Shown here: positions 1 through 8,431 of the stretch, piece by piece
Layout of the letters: each line of letters begins with the position of its first letter
How positions within the stretch are numbered: position 1 is the stretch's first letter
NCBI GenBank assembly: GCA_027068075.1
Contig: JAMOUJ010000005.1
Span: 650,162 to 714,161 of the forward strand
Direction of reading: 5' to 3'
Length of the DNA: 64,000 nt
DNA from: Candidatus Aminicenantota bacterium
GTDB lineage: Bacteria > Acidobacteriota > Aminicenantia > S016-38
Made by a program: the position numbers and the translations under genes
Notes under the pieces: model-generated
Told to the model about the DNA's origin: nothing
Database searches by the model: none
Seen by the model: only the letters and a program-made list of their open reading frames with translations

Positions 1-795
1 GTATACCTTCTCTGCCACCTCCTGTCTCCTCTTTATTTCCTCCGGGAGGGGACCGAAGTGGACCAGCCTCGTGAGGGCCACCACCAGACCGTATTTCCTG
101 GCGCATATGTTTATCTGGGCGTATTTGCGAAGGATTCTTCCCCGGGGTATAACATGTCTGTACTTCATTATCCCCTGGTCCACGCCTATGAGGAGAACCG
201 TGGGAACTAATCCCCTTTTGAAAAGTTCGTAGGCCACCCGGGCCCTTATTGCTTCTTCGCTCATCCCTGGCTTTAGTTCTCGGGCCGCCTTCTCCGCTGC
301 CTCCGCCGCCAGGCGGGCTACCTCCCTGTACCTTCCCACCTCCTGTGGGAGAAGTTGATACCTGAGCCTCTTCAATTTGTCCCCCACGAAAACAGTGCCT
401 TCCCTGGGGAGGTCTGAGCCTATTTTGGGGCCTCCGTATTCCCGGGCCAGTCTCAGAACCTCGTCCCCCTCCACCCCCTTGTACCAGGGATAACTGAGGA
501 CCTTTACGGGAAAACCCTTGAGTTCTTCCTGGGTGAACCTGGGCACCTCGTCGTTGGGGGCTATGAGGAAAAACGCCCCGGGGGTCACCAGCAGGGATAC
601 CGCCCCCTGCTCCGAACTTATGACCACCGTGCTGGTTCCCCCGCCGGTGAGCCAGGAGAAGTTCCTCTGAGACGAAAGCAGGACCGAGGAGAGTTTTTCC
701 TTTTCCATAAAATCCCTAAGTTTCTTAAGTTTGGTCTGGAACTCCCCTCCCATTATGAGAAGGGAGAAGACCGCCAGGGCGAGCAATTTTTTCAT
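1..795 (-). CDS. Partial exported M24 (aminopeptidase P/creatinase-like) protein with altered metal site
   Basis: The ATG is at 795 and the gene runs off the left edge, leaving the first 265 residues. Residues 1-17 (MKKLLALAVFSLLIMGG) look like a short signal segment, so export is likely. Residues 20-140 resemble a creatinase N-terminal domain. The catalytic pita-bread domain begins near 150, with a helix followed by LKPGMSEE at 174-181. His214 in KYRHVIP fits the conserved His. Active M24 enzymes carry two Asp ligands in a D-x-G...GYxxDxTR block; here the block reads INICARKYGLVVALTR, with Asn229 and Ala240 at those places. The remaining ligands would lie outside the window. It is the last visible gene of a minus-strand pair, 26 bp after the GNAT gene, with a GGAAGGGGGG ribosome site. 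It may be a non-canonical or inactive peptidase fold. Family assignment is good; activity is open. Confidence 0.75.
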   Translation of the reverse strand, partial: MKKLLALAVFSLLIMGGEFQTKLKKLRDFMEKEKLSSVLLSSQRNFSWLTGGGTSTVVISSEQGAVSLLVTPGAFFLIAPNDEVPRFTQEELKGFPVKVLSYPWYKGVEGDEVLRLAREYGGPKIGSDLPREGTVFVGDKLKRLRYQLLPQEVGRYREVARLAAEAAEKAARELKPGMSEEAIRARVAYELFKRGLVPTVLLIGVDQGIMKYRHVIPRGRILRKYAQINICARKYGLVVALTRLVHFGPLPEEIKRRQEVAEKVY

Positions 796-821
796 GGGAA
801 ATTCCCCCCTTCCTTCAAATT

Positions 822-1928
822 TCAAAATTCCTTGTCAAATATCCCGAATTCCTTATACCTCCGGGCTCCCATGTCCAGGAGGATTTTGTTCATCTGGTAG
901 TTGTTGTCCAGGATCCATCCCAGATCCGCCTCCCGGTATCCCTTCCTCAGTCCCTCCTGGATGGTCCGGTAAATCATGAGGGCCTCCAGGCCCCGGAGTC
1001 GGAATTTTTCCCGAACTCCCATGGCATAGGTCCTCAGTCGGTATATCTCCTTTTTGTGGATGAGGAGTTTGATCAGCCCAAAGGGGAAGAGGCGGCCGTT
1101 GGCGTATTTTAAAATCTGGTTGAAGTCAGGAAGGGAAAGGGAAGCGCCGGCGGGCTCGCCGTTGATTTCGGCGAAGAATACCAGGTCAGGGTCTATGACG
1201 GGCTTGAGTTCCTTGGCGATGTGCTCTATCTCCTCGTCGGTCAGGGGAACGAATCCCCAGTTCTTTCCCCAGGCTTCGTTGTAAATAAGTTTGAACCTCT
1301 CAATCTCCTTCCTGAATTCTTTCATTCTGGCCTTCCTCACATTTATCTTCTTTAGCCTGGCCTCGGCCACCCTTTTCAGTTTCTCCGGGATGGGCTGGTC
1401 CTTGGTGAGTTTATAGGCGTAGAGGGTTCTCACCAGGGAAAGCCCATAGTCTTCAAACAGGTTCAGATAATATCTGGGATTGTAGGTGTATTCAATCACC
1501 GGCGGGGAGTCAAAGCCCTTCATCAAAAGGCCGCAGGTTTCGTTGGTGGAGAAGTTCATGGGACCCCTCATCCTGTCCATTTCCTTTTCCCTGAGGTACT
1601 CCTCCGCCTTTTCAAAGAGGGCTCGGGAGACTTCTTTGTCGTTTATGGACTCAAAGAAACCGAAAAAACCCGTCTTTTCGTTCCAGTATTCGTTGTGGCG
1701 GAAGTTTACGAAGGCGGCTATCCTCCCCACCACCTCTTCGTCCTTCAGGGCCAGGAAATACTCCACCTCGGCGTGCTTGTGGAAGGGATGGCGTTTTCTA
1801 TCCAGGAGTTTTTTTACATCGGAAATAATAGGTGGCACCCAGTTGGGGTCTCCCCGGTAGATCTTCCAGGGAAGCATTATAAATTTCTTCAGGTCCCTTC
1901 GGTTCTCAACCTTCTTGATTTTTACCAT
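822..1928 (-). CDS. GNAT-fold acyltransferase-like protein of unknown substrate
   Basis: This 368-residue protein starts at ATG 1928 behind a GAGGTGA ribosome site. It has the opening typical of a family of about 370-residue GNAT-related proteins (YRGDPNWVPP near residue 25, followed by a segment with H-EVEYFLA and VVGRIAAF). The C-terminal half carries an acetyl-CoA-fold block, GVREKFRLRGLEALMIYR near residue 300, then a strand-helix ending in MGARRYKEFG. The substrate cannot be read from the sequence. It is the first gene of a minus-strand unit with the M24-like gene. The intergenic region on its 5' side holds a separate plus-strand promoter and terminator. The family call is firm; function is unknown. 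Confidence 0.7.
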   Translation of the reverse strand: MVKIKKVENRRDLKKFIMLPWKIYRGDPNWVPPIISDVKKLLDRKRHPFHKHAEVEYFLALKDEEVVGRIAAFVNFRHNEYWNEKTGFFGFFESINDKEVSRALFEKAEEYLREKEMDRMRGPMNFSTNETCGLLMKGFDSPPVIEYTYNPRYYLNLFEDYGLSLVRTLYAYKLTKDQPIPEKLKRVAEARLKKINVRKARMKEFRKEIERFKLIYNEAWGKNWGFVPLTDEEIEHIAKELKPVIDPDLVFFAEINGEPAGASLSLPDFNQILKYANGRLFPFGLIKLLIHKKEIYRLRTYAMGVREKFRLRGLEALMIYRTIQEGLRKGYREADLGWILDNNYQMNKILLDMGARRYKEFGIFDKEF

Positions 1929-1996
1929 TATCGCTCACCTCTCTAAGGAGATTTAATAAAATTCTAAGAATTTCTCACCTAAAAACAAAAAAAATC

Positions 1997-2024
1997 TTGG
2001 AAATTTTGCCCCATGTGTTATAAT
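1997..2024 (+). promoter_or_regulatory. Strong sigma70-type promoter for the short RNA unit
   Basis: TTGGAA at 1997-2002 is followed after a 16-bp spacer by TGT-TATAAT, a consensus extended -10 with the hexamer at 2019-2024. Transcription should start near 2031. Nothing on the plus strand between here and the terminator at 2084-2107 has a start codon. Confidence 0.75.
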
Positions 2025-2030
2025 TATCCC

Positions 2031-2106
2031 AATCACACATCTCTCTCATTCACCTTCTCCCAAAGCTCCCACCATCCCCTCAACCCCCCCTAACGGGGGG
2101 GTTTTA
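2031..2106 (+). ncRNA. Candidate C/U-rich small RNA or attenuated leader
   Basis: The stretch from the predicted start (about 2031) to the T-run after the G/C hairpin would give an RNA of about 75 nt. Its first 53 nt are almost free of G (one G) and contain UCCC three times, within CUCCCA, CUCCCA and AUCCCC. The 3' part is the intrinsic terminator hairpin. There is no ATG in the transcribed part. C-rich UCCC-bearing sRNAs in other bacteria pair with Shine-Dalgarno sequences, so a similar role is possible here. Alternatively this is a premature-termination leader for the HD-leuC-guaA-nikR operon that begins 57 nt further on. I recognise no riboswitch aptamer. The existence of a promoter-terminator unit is well supported; its role is inference. 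Confidence 0.55.
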
Positions 2107-2107
2107 T
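2084..2107 (+). terminator. Intrinsic terminator (C7-TAAC-G7, then TTTTATT)
   Basis: Seven C (2084-2090), loop TAAC (2091-2094) and seven G (2095-2101) form a perfect hairpin, followed by TTTTATT. The T-run is only on the plus-strand side, so it acts on plus-strand transcription, although no plus-strand protein gene precedes it in the window. Confidence 0.8.
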
Positions 2108-2162
2108 TTATGCCTCCTTTCTTGATAAAATATTTTCCGAATCCTTTAAAAGGAGAGGCCCA

Positions 2163-2693
2163 ATGGCTATAACAACCCTTATCCCTGAAATTGAGTTGAT
2201 TGAGGATGGAGGTCTGAGGGAAAAGGTGGCAGAGGCCTGGAAGAAGGCCATCTTGTTGGGAGGGTGGTCGGAGGAGGACCTTAAGACCATTCCCTTCACC
2301 CTCCTCATTCCCGACACCCCCATAAACCTAATTATGCACACCCGTTCAGTTACCCTCTGTGCCCTGGGGGTGTGGGATGCCTATCAAAAGATATACGGTA
2401 GGCTCAACCCTCTGAACCGGGATGTTCTTCTGGCAGGGGCAATACTCCACGATGTGGGTAAACTTCTGGAATACGAAAAGAGGGAGGGGAGGTTCGTAAA
2501 GAGCCGGCGGGGAAGACTTCTTCGCCATCCCGTCTCCGGGGCCGCCCTGGCCTGGTCCCTGGGGATTCCCGAGGAGGTGTGTCACATCATAGCCGCCCAT
2601 TCCAAAGAGGGGGACCATGTGAAGAGAACCCCCGAGGCCTTCGTGGTTTACCACTGCGATTTTGCCAATTTTGAGCCCTTCAGGGAGGGATGA
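2163..2693 (+). CDS. HD-domain phosphohydrolase
   Basis: This is a 176-residue single-domain protein. The metal-binding HD pattern is complete: His in IMHTRSV (about residue 60), the HD pair in LAGAILHDVGK (about 95), further His in HPVSGAA and IIAAHSK, and a late Asp in VYHCDF. The family hydrolyses phosphate esters, often of nucleotides. The ATG follows AAAGGAG at a normal distance. The gene ends 1 bp before the LeuC-type gene and heads an operon with leuC-like, guaA and nikR. A nucleotide or coenzyme phosphate substrate would suit guaA as a neighbour, but nothing in the sequence settles it. Confidence 0.75.
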   Translation: MAITTLIPEIELIEDGGLREKVAEAWKKAILLGGWSEEDLKTIPFTLLIPDTPINLIMHTRSVTLCALGVWDAYQKIYGRLNPLNRDVLLAGAILHDVGKLLEYEKREGRFVKSRRGRLLRHPVSGAALAWSLGIPEEVCHIIAAHSKEGDHVKRTPEAFVVYHCDFANFEPFREG

Positions 2694-2694
2694 C

Positions 2695-3948
2695 ATGGGG
2701 AAAACCCTGGCGGAAAAAATACTTTCGGCGAAATCGGGCACCGATGCCCGGGCCGGCGATATAGTGATGGCCAGGCCGGATTTCGTAATGTCACACGATA
2801 ACTCCGCCGCCATCGCCAGACATTTCATGAAGATAGGTCTGGAGAGGGTGGCCATCCCTGAGAAAATCGTTATCATACTTGACCATGTGGTTCCCCCTTC
2901 CACGGTGGAATACGCCGAAAACCACAAATTTATAAGGAATTTCGTCAAAGAGCAAGGAATAAAAAATTTTTACGACATAAACCGGGGGATATGCCACCAG
3001 GTTTTCATTGAGGAGGGCTTCGCTCTGCCCTCCACCCTGGCCCTGGGCTCCGATTCCCACACCACATCCTACGGGGCCCTGGGGGCCTTTTCGGCGGGAA
3101 TAGGGAGAACGGAAATGGCCTCCATCTGGGCCACTGGAGAACTGTGGATGAAGGTCCCCCAGACCATAAAGATCGTGGTGAAGGGAAAACTTCCCGAGGG
3201 GGTTTACGCCAAGGATGTGGTCCTTCACATAATCGGGGAAATAGGGGCCGACGGGGCCACCTACCGGGCGGTGGAGTTTACGGGACCGGTGGTGGAAGGT
3301 TTCTCCATCGCTTCCAGGATAACCCTGGCCAACATGGCCGCCGAGATGGGAGCCAAGGCAGGTTATGTCCCTCCTGACGAAAAAACCCTGGAATTTCTAA
3401 AAGGAAGAGCCAGGGCTCCCTTCCAGGTAGTGTCATCCGACCCGGACGCCGAATACGAGAAGGTCCTGGAGTTTGATGTAACCTCCCTTTCACCCCGGAT
3501 AGCCGCTCCCCACACGGTGGACAATGTTAAACCGGTGGAGGAACTGGAGGGCCTTGAGTTTCATCAGGGCCTTATAGGGACCTGCACCAACGGGAGGGTG
3601 GAGGACCTGGCGGTGGCCGCCGGTATTTTGAAGGGGAGGAAGGTTCATCCCAATGTCCGTCTTTTGGTTTTCGCCGCTTCCTGGAGGGAGTATGTGGAGG
3701 CCCTCCGTCGGGGCTATATAGAGACCCTGGCCGAGGCCGGAGCCGTTATAATGAACCCGGGGTGCGGCCCCTGCCTGGGCGCCCACCAGGGGGTTATTGC
3801 TTCCGGGGAAAGGGCCCTTTCCACATCCAACCGCAACTTCAAGGGCAGAATGGGCTCCCGGGAGGCGGAAATATACCTGGCTTCCCCGGCCACGGTGGCG
3901 GCCTCTGCCGTGGAAGGAAAAATAACGGATCCCAGAAAATATTTTTAA
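2695..3948 (+). CDS. 3-isopropylmalate dehydratase/homoaconitase large subunit (LeuC/HacA family)
   Basis: This 417-residue protein is of the short, stand-alone large-subunit type that pairs with a separate small subunit. The three [4Fe-4S] cysteines are visible: one in GTCTNGRVEDL and two in NPGCGPCLGAHQG. Other family blocks are DHVVPPST near residue 63 and GSDSHTTSYGALG near 120. The family isomerises isopropylmalate, homocitrate or methyl-substituted malates. No leuD-type partner lies in the window, so the substrate is open. I chose ATG 2695 because it lies 1 bp after the HD stop and starts MGKTLAEKIL, the usual beginning. A longer in-frame ATG at 2662 lies inside the HD gene and adds non-family sequence. 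Confidence 0.85.
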   Translation: MGKTLAEKILSAKSGTDARAGDIVMARPDFVMSHDNSAAIARHFMKIGLERVAIPEKIVIILDHVVPPSTVEYAENHKFIRNFVKEQGIKNFYDINRGICHQVFIEEGFALPSTLALGSDSHTTSYGALGAFSAGIGRTEMASIWATGELWMKVPQTIKIVVKGKLPEGVYAKDVVLHIIGEIGADGATYRAVEFTGPVVEGFSIASRITLANMAAEMGAKAGYVPPDEKTLEFLKGRARAPFQVVSSDPDAEYEKVLEFDVTSLSPRIAAPHTVDNVKPVEELEGLEFHQGLIGTCTNGRVEDLAVAAGILKGRKVHPNVRLLVFAASWREYVEALRRGYIETLAEAGAVIMNPGCGPCLGAHQGVIASGERALSTSNRNFKGRMGSREAEIYLASPATVAASAVEGKITDPRKYF

Positions 3949-3951
3949 GAG

Positions 3952-5475
3952 ATGATAGGCGGCATTTTAATAATTGATTTCGGGTCTCAATATACCCAGT
4001 TAATCGCCCGAAGGATAAGGGCACTGGGGGTTTATTCGGAAATAGTTCCCTTCTTCTCTGCGGAGGAGGCCATAGGAAGGAGGAATCCCCACGGACTCGT
4101 CCTATCCGGAGGGCCCCGCAGCGTCTACGAAGAGGATGCCCCCACCATGGACCCCTCCCTTCTGGAGGGCCGTCCGGTGCTGGGCATATGCTACGGCCAT
4201 CAACTTATGTCCAGGCTTCTGGGGGGAAGGGTAACCAGGGCCCGGGCCAGGGAATACGGCTTCGCCCGGCTGGAGATCCTTGACCCCACTGGTCTTCTTC
4301 GGGGGGTGGGGGAGAGGGTGTGGATGAGCCACGGGGATGTGGTGGAGGAGGCTCCGGAGGGGTTCAAGGTAACCGCCCGAACGGAGAACACCCCGGTGGC
4401 CGCCATGGAGGACCGGAAGAGAAATTGGTTCGGAGTTCAGTTCCATCCGGAGGTTCACCACACCCTGGGAGGACAGGAGGTATTCCGCAATTTTGTAGAT
4501 CTCTCCGGTATCCCCAGGAACTGGGAATTGGGCGACTTCATAGAGCGGAAAATCAAGGAAATAAAGGAAACCGTCGGAGACGGCCGGGTGGTGTGCGCCC
4601 TTTCCGGGGGAGTGGATTCCACCGTGGCGGCGGTGCTTATTTCCCGGGCCATAGGAGATAAACTTCACTGTATCTTCGTCAACAACGGCCTTCTGAGGCA
4701 GGGGGAATTTGAGGAAAACCTCAGGATGTTCCGGGAGAAACTCCACCTAAATGTGAAGGGAGTGGATGCCTCCCTCAGGTTTCTTCGGGCCCTGGAGGGG
4801 GTAAGGGACCCGGAGGAGAAAAGGAAAATTATAGGGAACCTCTTTATTGAAATATTTGAGGAGGAGGCGGAGAAAATAGGGGAAGTGGAGTTTTTGGCCC
4901 AGGGAACCACATATCCGGATGTCATTGAATCGGCGGGGGTGAAGGGGCCGGCGGCGGTGATAAAGAGCCACCACAATGTGGGAGGGTTGCCGGAGAGGAT
5001 GAAACTCAAACTCCTGGAACCCCTCCGGGAACTCTTCAAGGACGAGGTTCGGGAAATCGGCCAGAGGCTCGGCGTGGATCCCCATTTTATCGGGAAGCAT
5101 CCCTTTCCGGGACCGGGGCTGGCGGTGAGGATAGTGGGGGAGGTTACCCCGGAAAGGCTGAGGAAACTGAGGGAGGCCGATAAGATCCTGGAGGAGGAGA
5201 TGAAGAGGGAGGGTATTTACCGTGAACTGTGGCAGGGATTTGCCGTGCTGCTTCCCCTCAGGACCGTGGGGGTTATGGGGGACGAGAGAACCTACGAGGA
5301 GGTCATAGCCCTGCGCCTGGTTCAGAGCGTGGACGGTATGACCGCCGATTGGTTTTATCCCCCCAGGGATTTTCTGGCCAGGGTCTCCAGCCGCATAGTG
5401 AACGAGGTTAGGGGAGTTAATCGGGTGGTTCTTGACATATCTTCCAAGCCGCCCGCCACCATAGAGTGGGAGTGA
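3952..5475 (+). CDS. guaA: GMP synthase (glutamine-hydrolysing)
   Basis: GuaA amidates XMP to GMP using ATP and glutamine. The 507 residues match the normal full length. The class I amidotransferase domain comes first, with nucleophile Cys80 in GICYGHQ and His165/Glu167 in QFHPE. The ATP pyrophosphatase domain follows with the P-loop SGGVDS at 218-223, then the dimerisation domain with [12 protein letters not shown] and the C-terminal end KPPATIEWE. It starts 3 bp after the leuC-like stop, and its TGA overlaps the nikR ATG, so the operon is tightly coupled. No purine riboswitch is visible upstream. Confidence 0.97.
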   Translation: MIGGILIIDFGSQYTQLIARRIRALGVYSEIVPFFSAEEAIGRRNPHGLVLSGGPRSVYEEDAPTMDPSLLEGRPVLGICYGHQLMSRLLGGRVTRARAREYGFARLEILDPTGLLRGVGERVWMSHGDVVEEAPEGFKVTARTENTPVAAMEDRKRNWFGVQFHPEVHHTLGGQEVFRNFVDLSGIPRNWELGDFIERKIKEIKETVGDGRVVCALSGGVDSTVAAVLISRAIGDKLHCIFVNNGLLRQGEFEENLRMFREKLHLNVKGVDASLRFLRALEGVRDPEEKRKIIGNLFIEIFEEEAEKIGEVEFLAQGTTYPDVIESAGVKGPAAVIKSHHNVGGLPERMKLKLLEPLRELFKDEVREIGQRLGVDPHFIGKHPFPGPGLAVRIVGEVTPERLRKLREADKILEEEMKREGIYRELWQGFAVLLPLRTVGVMGDERTYEEVIALRLVQSVDGMTADWFYPPRDFLARVSSRIVNEVRGVNRVVLDISSKPPATIEWE

Positions 5476-5897
5476 TGGAAAAAACCGAAAGGTTCAGCGT
5501 GTCCATGCCCTCTTCCCTGCTCAGGCGCTTTGATTCTTATCTTCGGGAGATGGGCTACACCAACCGCTCCGAGGCGGTGAGGGACCTCATAAGGGAACGG
5601 CTGGTTCTGGAGGAGGAATGGGACTGTGATTCTCCGGAGGTGGTGGGGGTCCTGGTTCTGGTCTACGACCTTCACACCCGGGAGATTTCCGATAAGGTTT
5701 CCTCCCACCAACACAAGCATCATCGGGAGGTAATCTCCACCCTTCACATTCACATGGACGAGCGGCATTGTCTGGAGGTGGTGGTGATAAAGGGGCAGCC
5801 GTGCCGGGTAAAGGAAATAGCATCGGAACTGGGCACCATGAAGGGGGTTCTGTTCTACAAACTAATCCCTGCCACCACCGGCAGGGGACTCCTTTGA
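5475..5897 (+). CDS. nikR: Nickel-responsive transcriptional regulator NikR
   Basis: This 140-residue ribbon-helix-helix repressor has a C-terminal ACT-like nickel domain. The DNA-binding part is residues 1-45 (RFSVSMPSSLLRRFD, then NRSEAVRDLIRERL). The high-affinity nickel site is intact: His80, His91, His93 and Cys99, with the same spacing as the E. coli site 76/87/89/95. I start it at ATG 5475, which overlaps the guaA stop as TGATG; a GTG at 5466 would add three residues. Coupling to guaA is unusual. A nickel-related larC is at 26628. The 3' end overlaps the convergent wbqC gene by 36 bp. Confidence 0.93.
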   Translation: MEKTERFSVSMPSSLLRRFDSYLREMGYTNRSEAVRDLIRERLVLEEEWDCDSPEVVGVLVLVYDLHTREISDKVSSHQHKHHREVISTLHIHMDERHCLEVVVIKGQPCRVKEIASELGTMKGVLFYKLIPATTGRGLL

Positions 5898-6587
5898 CGG
5901 CTGAAACTTGAGGAGGTGGGTCAGAGCCATTGGACCCAGGTTAAAAAGGATGTCCAGGGAAGACAAGTCCTTTATGAACTCGCCCCATAACTGGGGATAA
6001 ACCGCCGGGCGATATGGGAAAAAGGAGGTCTTCAGGCCCTCCTTCCGCAGTTTTTCCAGATTGAGGTGGGCCTTGGCCCCCGGGGGAAGGAGGACTTCGT
6101 CGGCCCCCAGTTTTTCGGCCACGGAGAGGAGGAGGTTTTCCCCCTTTCCCCCTGCCTTTATTTCTGACTGAAGAAGGAAGTTATCCTCCAGACCAAAACT
6201 TTCCCTGAGGAGGTGGAGCAGGAGTAGATTGAGGTCCAGGAGTCGGCTGGGCCTCTTACCGTAGATGTTTTCCAGGGCCGGATAAAGGTGGTCAAAATAG
6301 GGAGAGTGCATGTAAGAATGCTTCACGGAAAGGAGGTGTTTTCTTATCCAGTCCTCGCCGTAGTAAATTTTTACCCGGGATATGGGGGAAAAGCCTATTC
6401 CCTTTCGCCTTATGGGCACGGTGAGCCATAGAACCCCATCCTTTCCCTTGAGCCTGTTTCTCCTGAGCCAGGTAAAGCCCCGGGGGAATTGAACCTCGTC
6501 CAGGAGTACGAAGGCATCGCAGGCCCTGGCTCTGAGGAAAAGGCCTGGATAAGGGATGAAATAAGGTTGAGAATATGAGAACCTCAA
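5862..6587 (-). CDS. WbqC-like family protein
   Basis: This 241-residue protein begins SYSQPYFIPYPGLF, the WbqC signature, followed by FVLLDEVQFPRG and RNRLKG. Members are found in polysaccharide or glycolipid loci and are thought to act in sugar-nucleotide modification, but their chemistry is not established. It is the last gene of a five-gene minus-strand operon and its ATG overlaps the ribF stop by 4 bp. It ends inside the convergent nikR gene. Confidence 0.85.
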   Translation of the reverse strand: MRFSYSQPYFIPYPGLFLRARACDAFVLLDEVQFPRGFTWLRRNRLKGKDGVLWLTVPIRRKGIGFSPISRVKIYYGEDWIRKHLLSVKHSYMHSPYFDHLYPALENIYGKRPSRLLDLNLLLLHLLRESFGLEDNFLLQSEIKAGGKGENLLLSVAEKLGADEVLLPPGAKAHLNLEKLRKEGLKTSFFPYRPAVYPQLWGEFIKDLSSLDILFNLGPMALTHLLKFQPSKESPAGGGRD

Positions 6588-7489
6588 ATTTCGCCCCTTC
6601 TGAAAAACTCCCTTACGGTTTCCACATCCCTGCCTATGGCCTTTTTCAGTTCCTCTTGGCTTTGAAATTTTTCCTCCCCCCGGATTTTTTCAAGGAAAAT
6701 GACCTCCGCCACATCCCCCGGGGGCGGCTCCCTTCCGGGGCCCAAAAGGTGAACTTCCAGAACTTTTCCCTTACCGCCGAAGGTTGGTTTCCTCCCGGAA
6801 TAGACCGCCGCCGGAACGAGTTGGCCCCGGTACTTTAAAAGACCCGCATAAACCCCCTCCGGGAGTATTTCGTTGAGGGGTTTAAAGTTCAGAGTGGGAA
6901 AGCCCAGGGCCTTGCCCCTTCCCTCTCCCTGGATTCTCACCCCCTCCACCGAGTAGGGCCTGGAGAGAAGACGGGAGGCTTCCTCCACCCGGCCCTCCCT
7001 TAGCAGGGACCTTATCCTGGAACTGGAGACCTTGCCCCGATGGTCCTGAAGTTTATTCACGGCCTCCGCTTCAATGCCCCAGAGGTCGGCGGTGGCCCTC
7101 AGCAGGTTTGCGTCTCCCTGCCTGTTCCTTCCAAATCGGAACTCCTCCCCCACCAGGATGGTTCTTGGGTTTAGGGCGTCCCTCAGTATGGCCAGAAAAT
7201 CCAGCGCTGGGATGTTCCGATAGTCCTGGAAGGGGAGCAGGAGGGTGTAGCGGGCAAATTCCCTGAGGGAATTCAATCTCTGATTTAAAGTCTGGATGAG
7301 GTGGGAGCGGCCCCTCAGCACCGATGCCGGATGGGGCCAGAAGGTTATAACCACCAGGGGGACCCTCAGGCCCAGGGCCCTGTCCCTGGCCTTTTGAAGT
7401 ATCAAAAGATGGCCCCGATGGAGGCCGTCAAAATTTCCTACGGTGACCACGCTGGCCGGCAGAGGAAGGGGATGGCGGAGTACCTCCAT
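6584..7489 (-). CDS. ribF: Bifunctional riboflavin kinase/FAD synthetase
   Basis: RibF makes FMN and then FAD from riboflavin. The 301 residues are the usual length. The N-terminal nucleotidyltransferase domain has GNFDGLHRGH near residue 18 and the conserved SSRIRSLLREG near 150. The C-terminal flavokinase domain has the PTLNF block near residue 200. It lies 1 bp downstream of the PATAN protein gene and overlaps wbqC by 4 bp. No FMN riboswitch is seen, since there is no leader. Confidence 0.95.
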   Translation of the reverse strand: MEVLRHPLPLPASVVTVGNFDGLHRGHLLILQKARDRALGLRVPLVVITFWPHPASVLRGRSHLIQTLNQRLNSLREFARYTLLLPFQDYRNIPALDFLAILRDALNPRTILVGEEFRFGRNRQGDANLLRATADLWGIEAEAVNKLQDHRGKVSSSRIRSLLREGRVEEASRLLSRPYSVEGVRIQGEGRGKALGFPTLNFKPLNEILPEGVYAGLLKYRGQLVPAAVYSGRKPTFGGKGKVLEVHLLGPGREPPPGDVAEVIFLEKIRGEEKFQSQEELKKAIGRDVETVREFFRRGEI

Positions 7490-7490
7490 G

Positions 7491-8429
7491 TCATCTGAAG
7501 AAGAAATAATCGGTGAAGTCTTTAAAATAGGTATAAAAAGGGTGGAGACGGGAGAAGAAAAGCCCCAGAAGGGCCAGGAGTATTATTCCAGCGCCTACAC
7601 CCACCACCAACTTCCAGTTTCTTTCCCGGGATACTTCAACCTTCTGGAGGGCTTCCCGGATCTCTTCCTCCTCCCTGGTGGGCTGTATGATGCCCTTCTT
7701 CTTCAAGTTCCAGAGGGCCTTCAGACTCTGAAATTCGTCGTAACTACTGGTGATTAAAATCCTTTCCACGGGGGTTACCCCGTCCACCAGGTTCAGGATG
7801 TGGTATTCAAGGCTGGTGAGTTTATACGGGGAACCCTCGCTTTCTTCCTGGCTTCCCACGATTTCAATCCTGGAGGGGTCAAAATCCGGGGAAACCTCAA
7901 AAACGATGTCCTCCCGGGGTATGTCCTTCCTTATGAGGGGAAGTTCGTCCAGGATGGTGGCTATTTCCAGGAGGAAGTTTTCCACGGGGATGGGAGGGAT
8001 CATGCGGTTTTCGTCGTCCAGTTTCTCGGCGCTGTCAAAAACATATTTTTTGATGGGAGCCGTGTAGAGTTTAAAGAAAATTCTCATAATCTGCCTTCGG
8101 AGGGCTTCCTCCACCACCTCCGGGCTTACGAATCCGTATTTTATCAGAATTTGTCCCAGTTTCCTTTTGGTGGCCTTCTGAAGTTTAATGGCGTTGAGAA
8201 GTTGTTCCCTGGTGATGTAACCCTGAACCACCAGGATGTTGCCCAGCCTCTCGTCCACCCTCTTGGGGAAGGCGTCGGCCCCCACTATCCTCCCCCGGTC
8301 AAGGTAGATGAAATAATGGGTATCGTTTTCCCCGTCCACCCTGAGGGTTCCGGTGGATTGTTGCATCCCTAAGGTCTGAAGGATTCCCGTAAAATCTATG
8401 CCTTCCATTTTCACAGAATCCTTTCCCAT
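7491..8429 (-). CDS. DUF4388/PATAN-domain protein with MshEN-like segment and C-terminal TM helix
   Basis: The protein has 312 residues. Residues 10-55 form a DUF4388 (PATAN) start, with MEGIDFTGILQTLGM, TGTLRV and RGRIVGADA. Residues 60-115 are a MshEN/GspE-N-like helical repeat (RLGNILVVQGYITREQLLNA, then KRKLGQILIKYGFVSPE). A second PATAN-like region follows, with SLEYHILNLVDG near 215. One membrane helix is at about 275-295. PATAN and MshEN modules occur in bacterial polarity, motility and cyclic-di-GMP proteins. It sits 2 bp after the TPR membrane protein. An MglA-like GTPase at 48180 could belong to the same kind of pathway, but that is speculation. Confidence 0.7.
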   Translation of the reverse strand: MGKDSVKMEGIDFTGILQTLGMQQSTGTLRVDGENDTHYFIYLDRGRIVGADAFPKRVDERLGNILVVQGYITREQLLNAIKLQKATKRKLGQILIKYGFVSPEVVEEALRRQIMRIFFKLYTAPIKKYVFDSAEKLDDENRMIPPIPVENFLLEIATILDELPLIRKDIPREDIVFEVSPDFDPSRIEIVGSQEESEGSPYKLTSLEYHILNLVDGVTPVERILITSSYDEFQSLKALWNLKKKGIIQPTREEEEIREALQKVEVSRERNWKLVVGVGAGIILLALLGLFFSRLHPFYTYFKDFTDYFFFR

Positions 8430-8431
8430 GG

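Noticed and set aside
1929-2162. tRNA or known riboswitch in the longest intergenic stretch
   Set aside because: No cloverleaf or conserved aptamer core could be found; only the promoter, the C-rich run and the terminator stand out.
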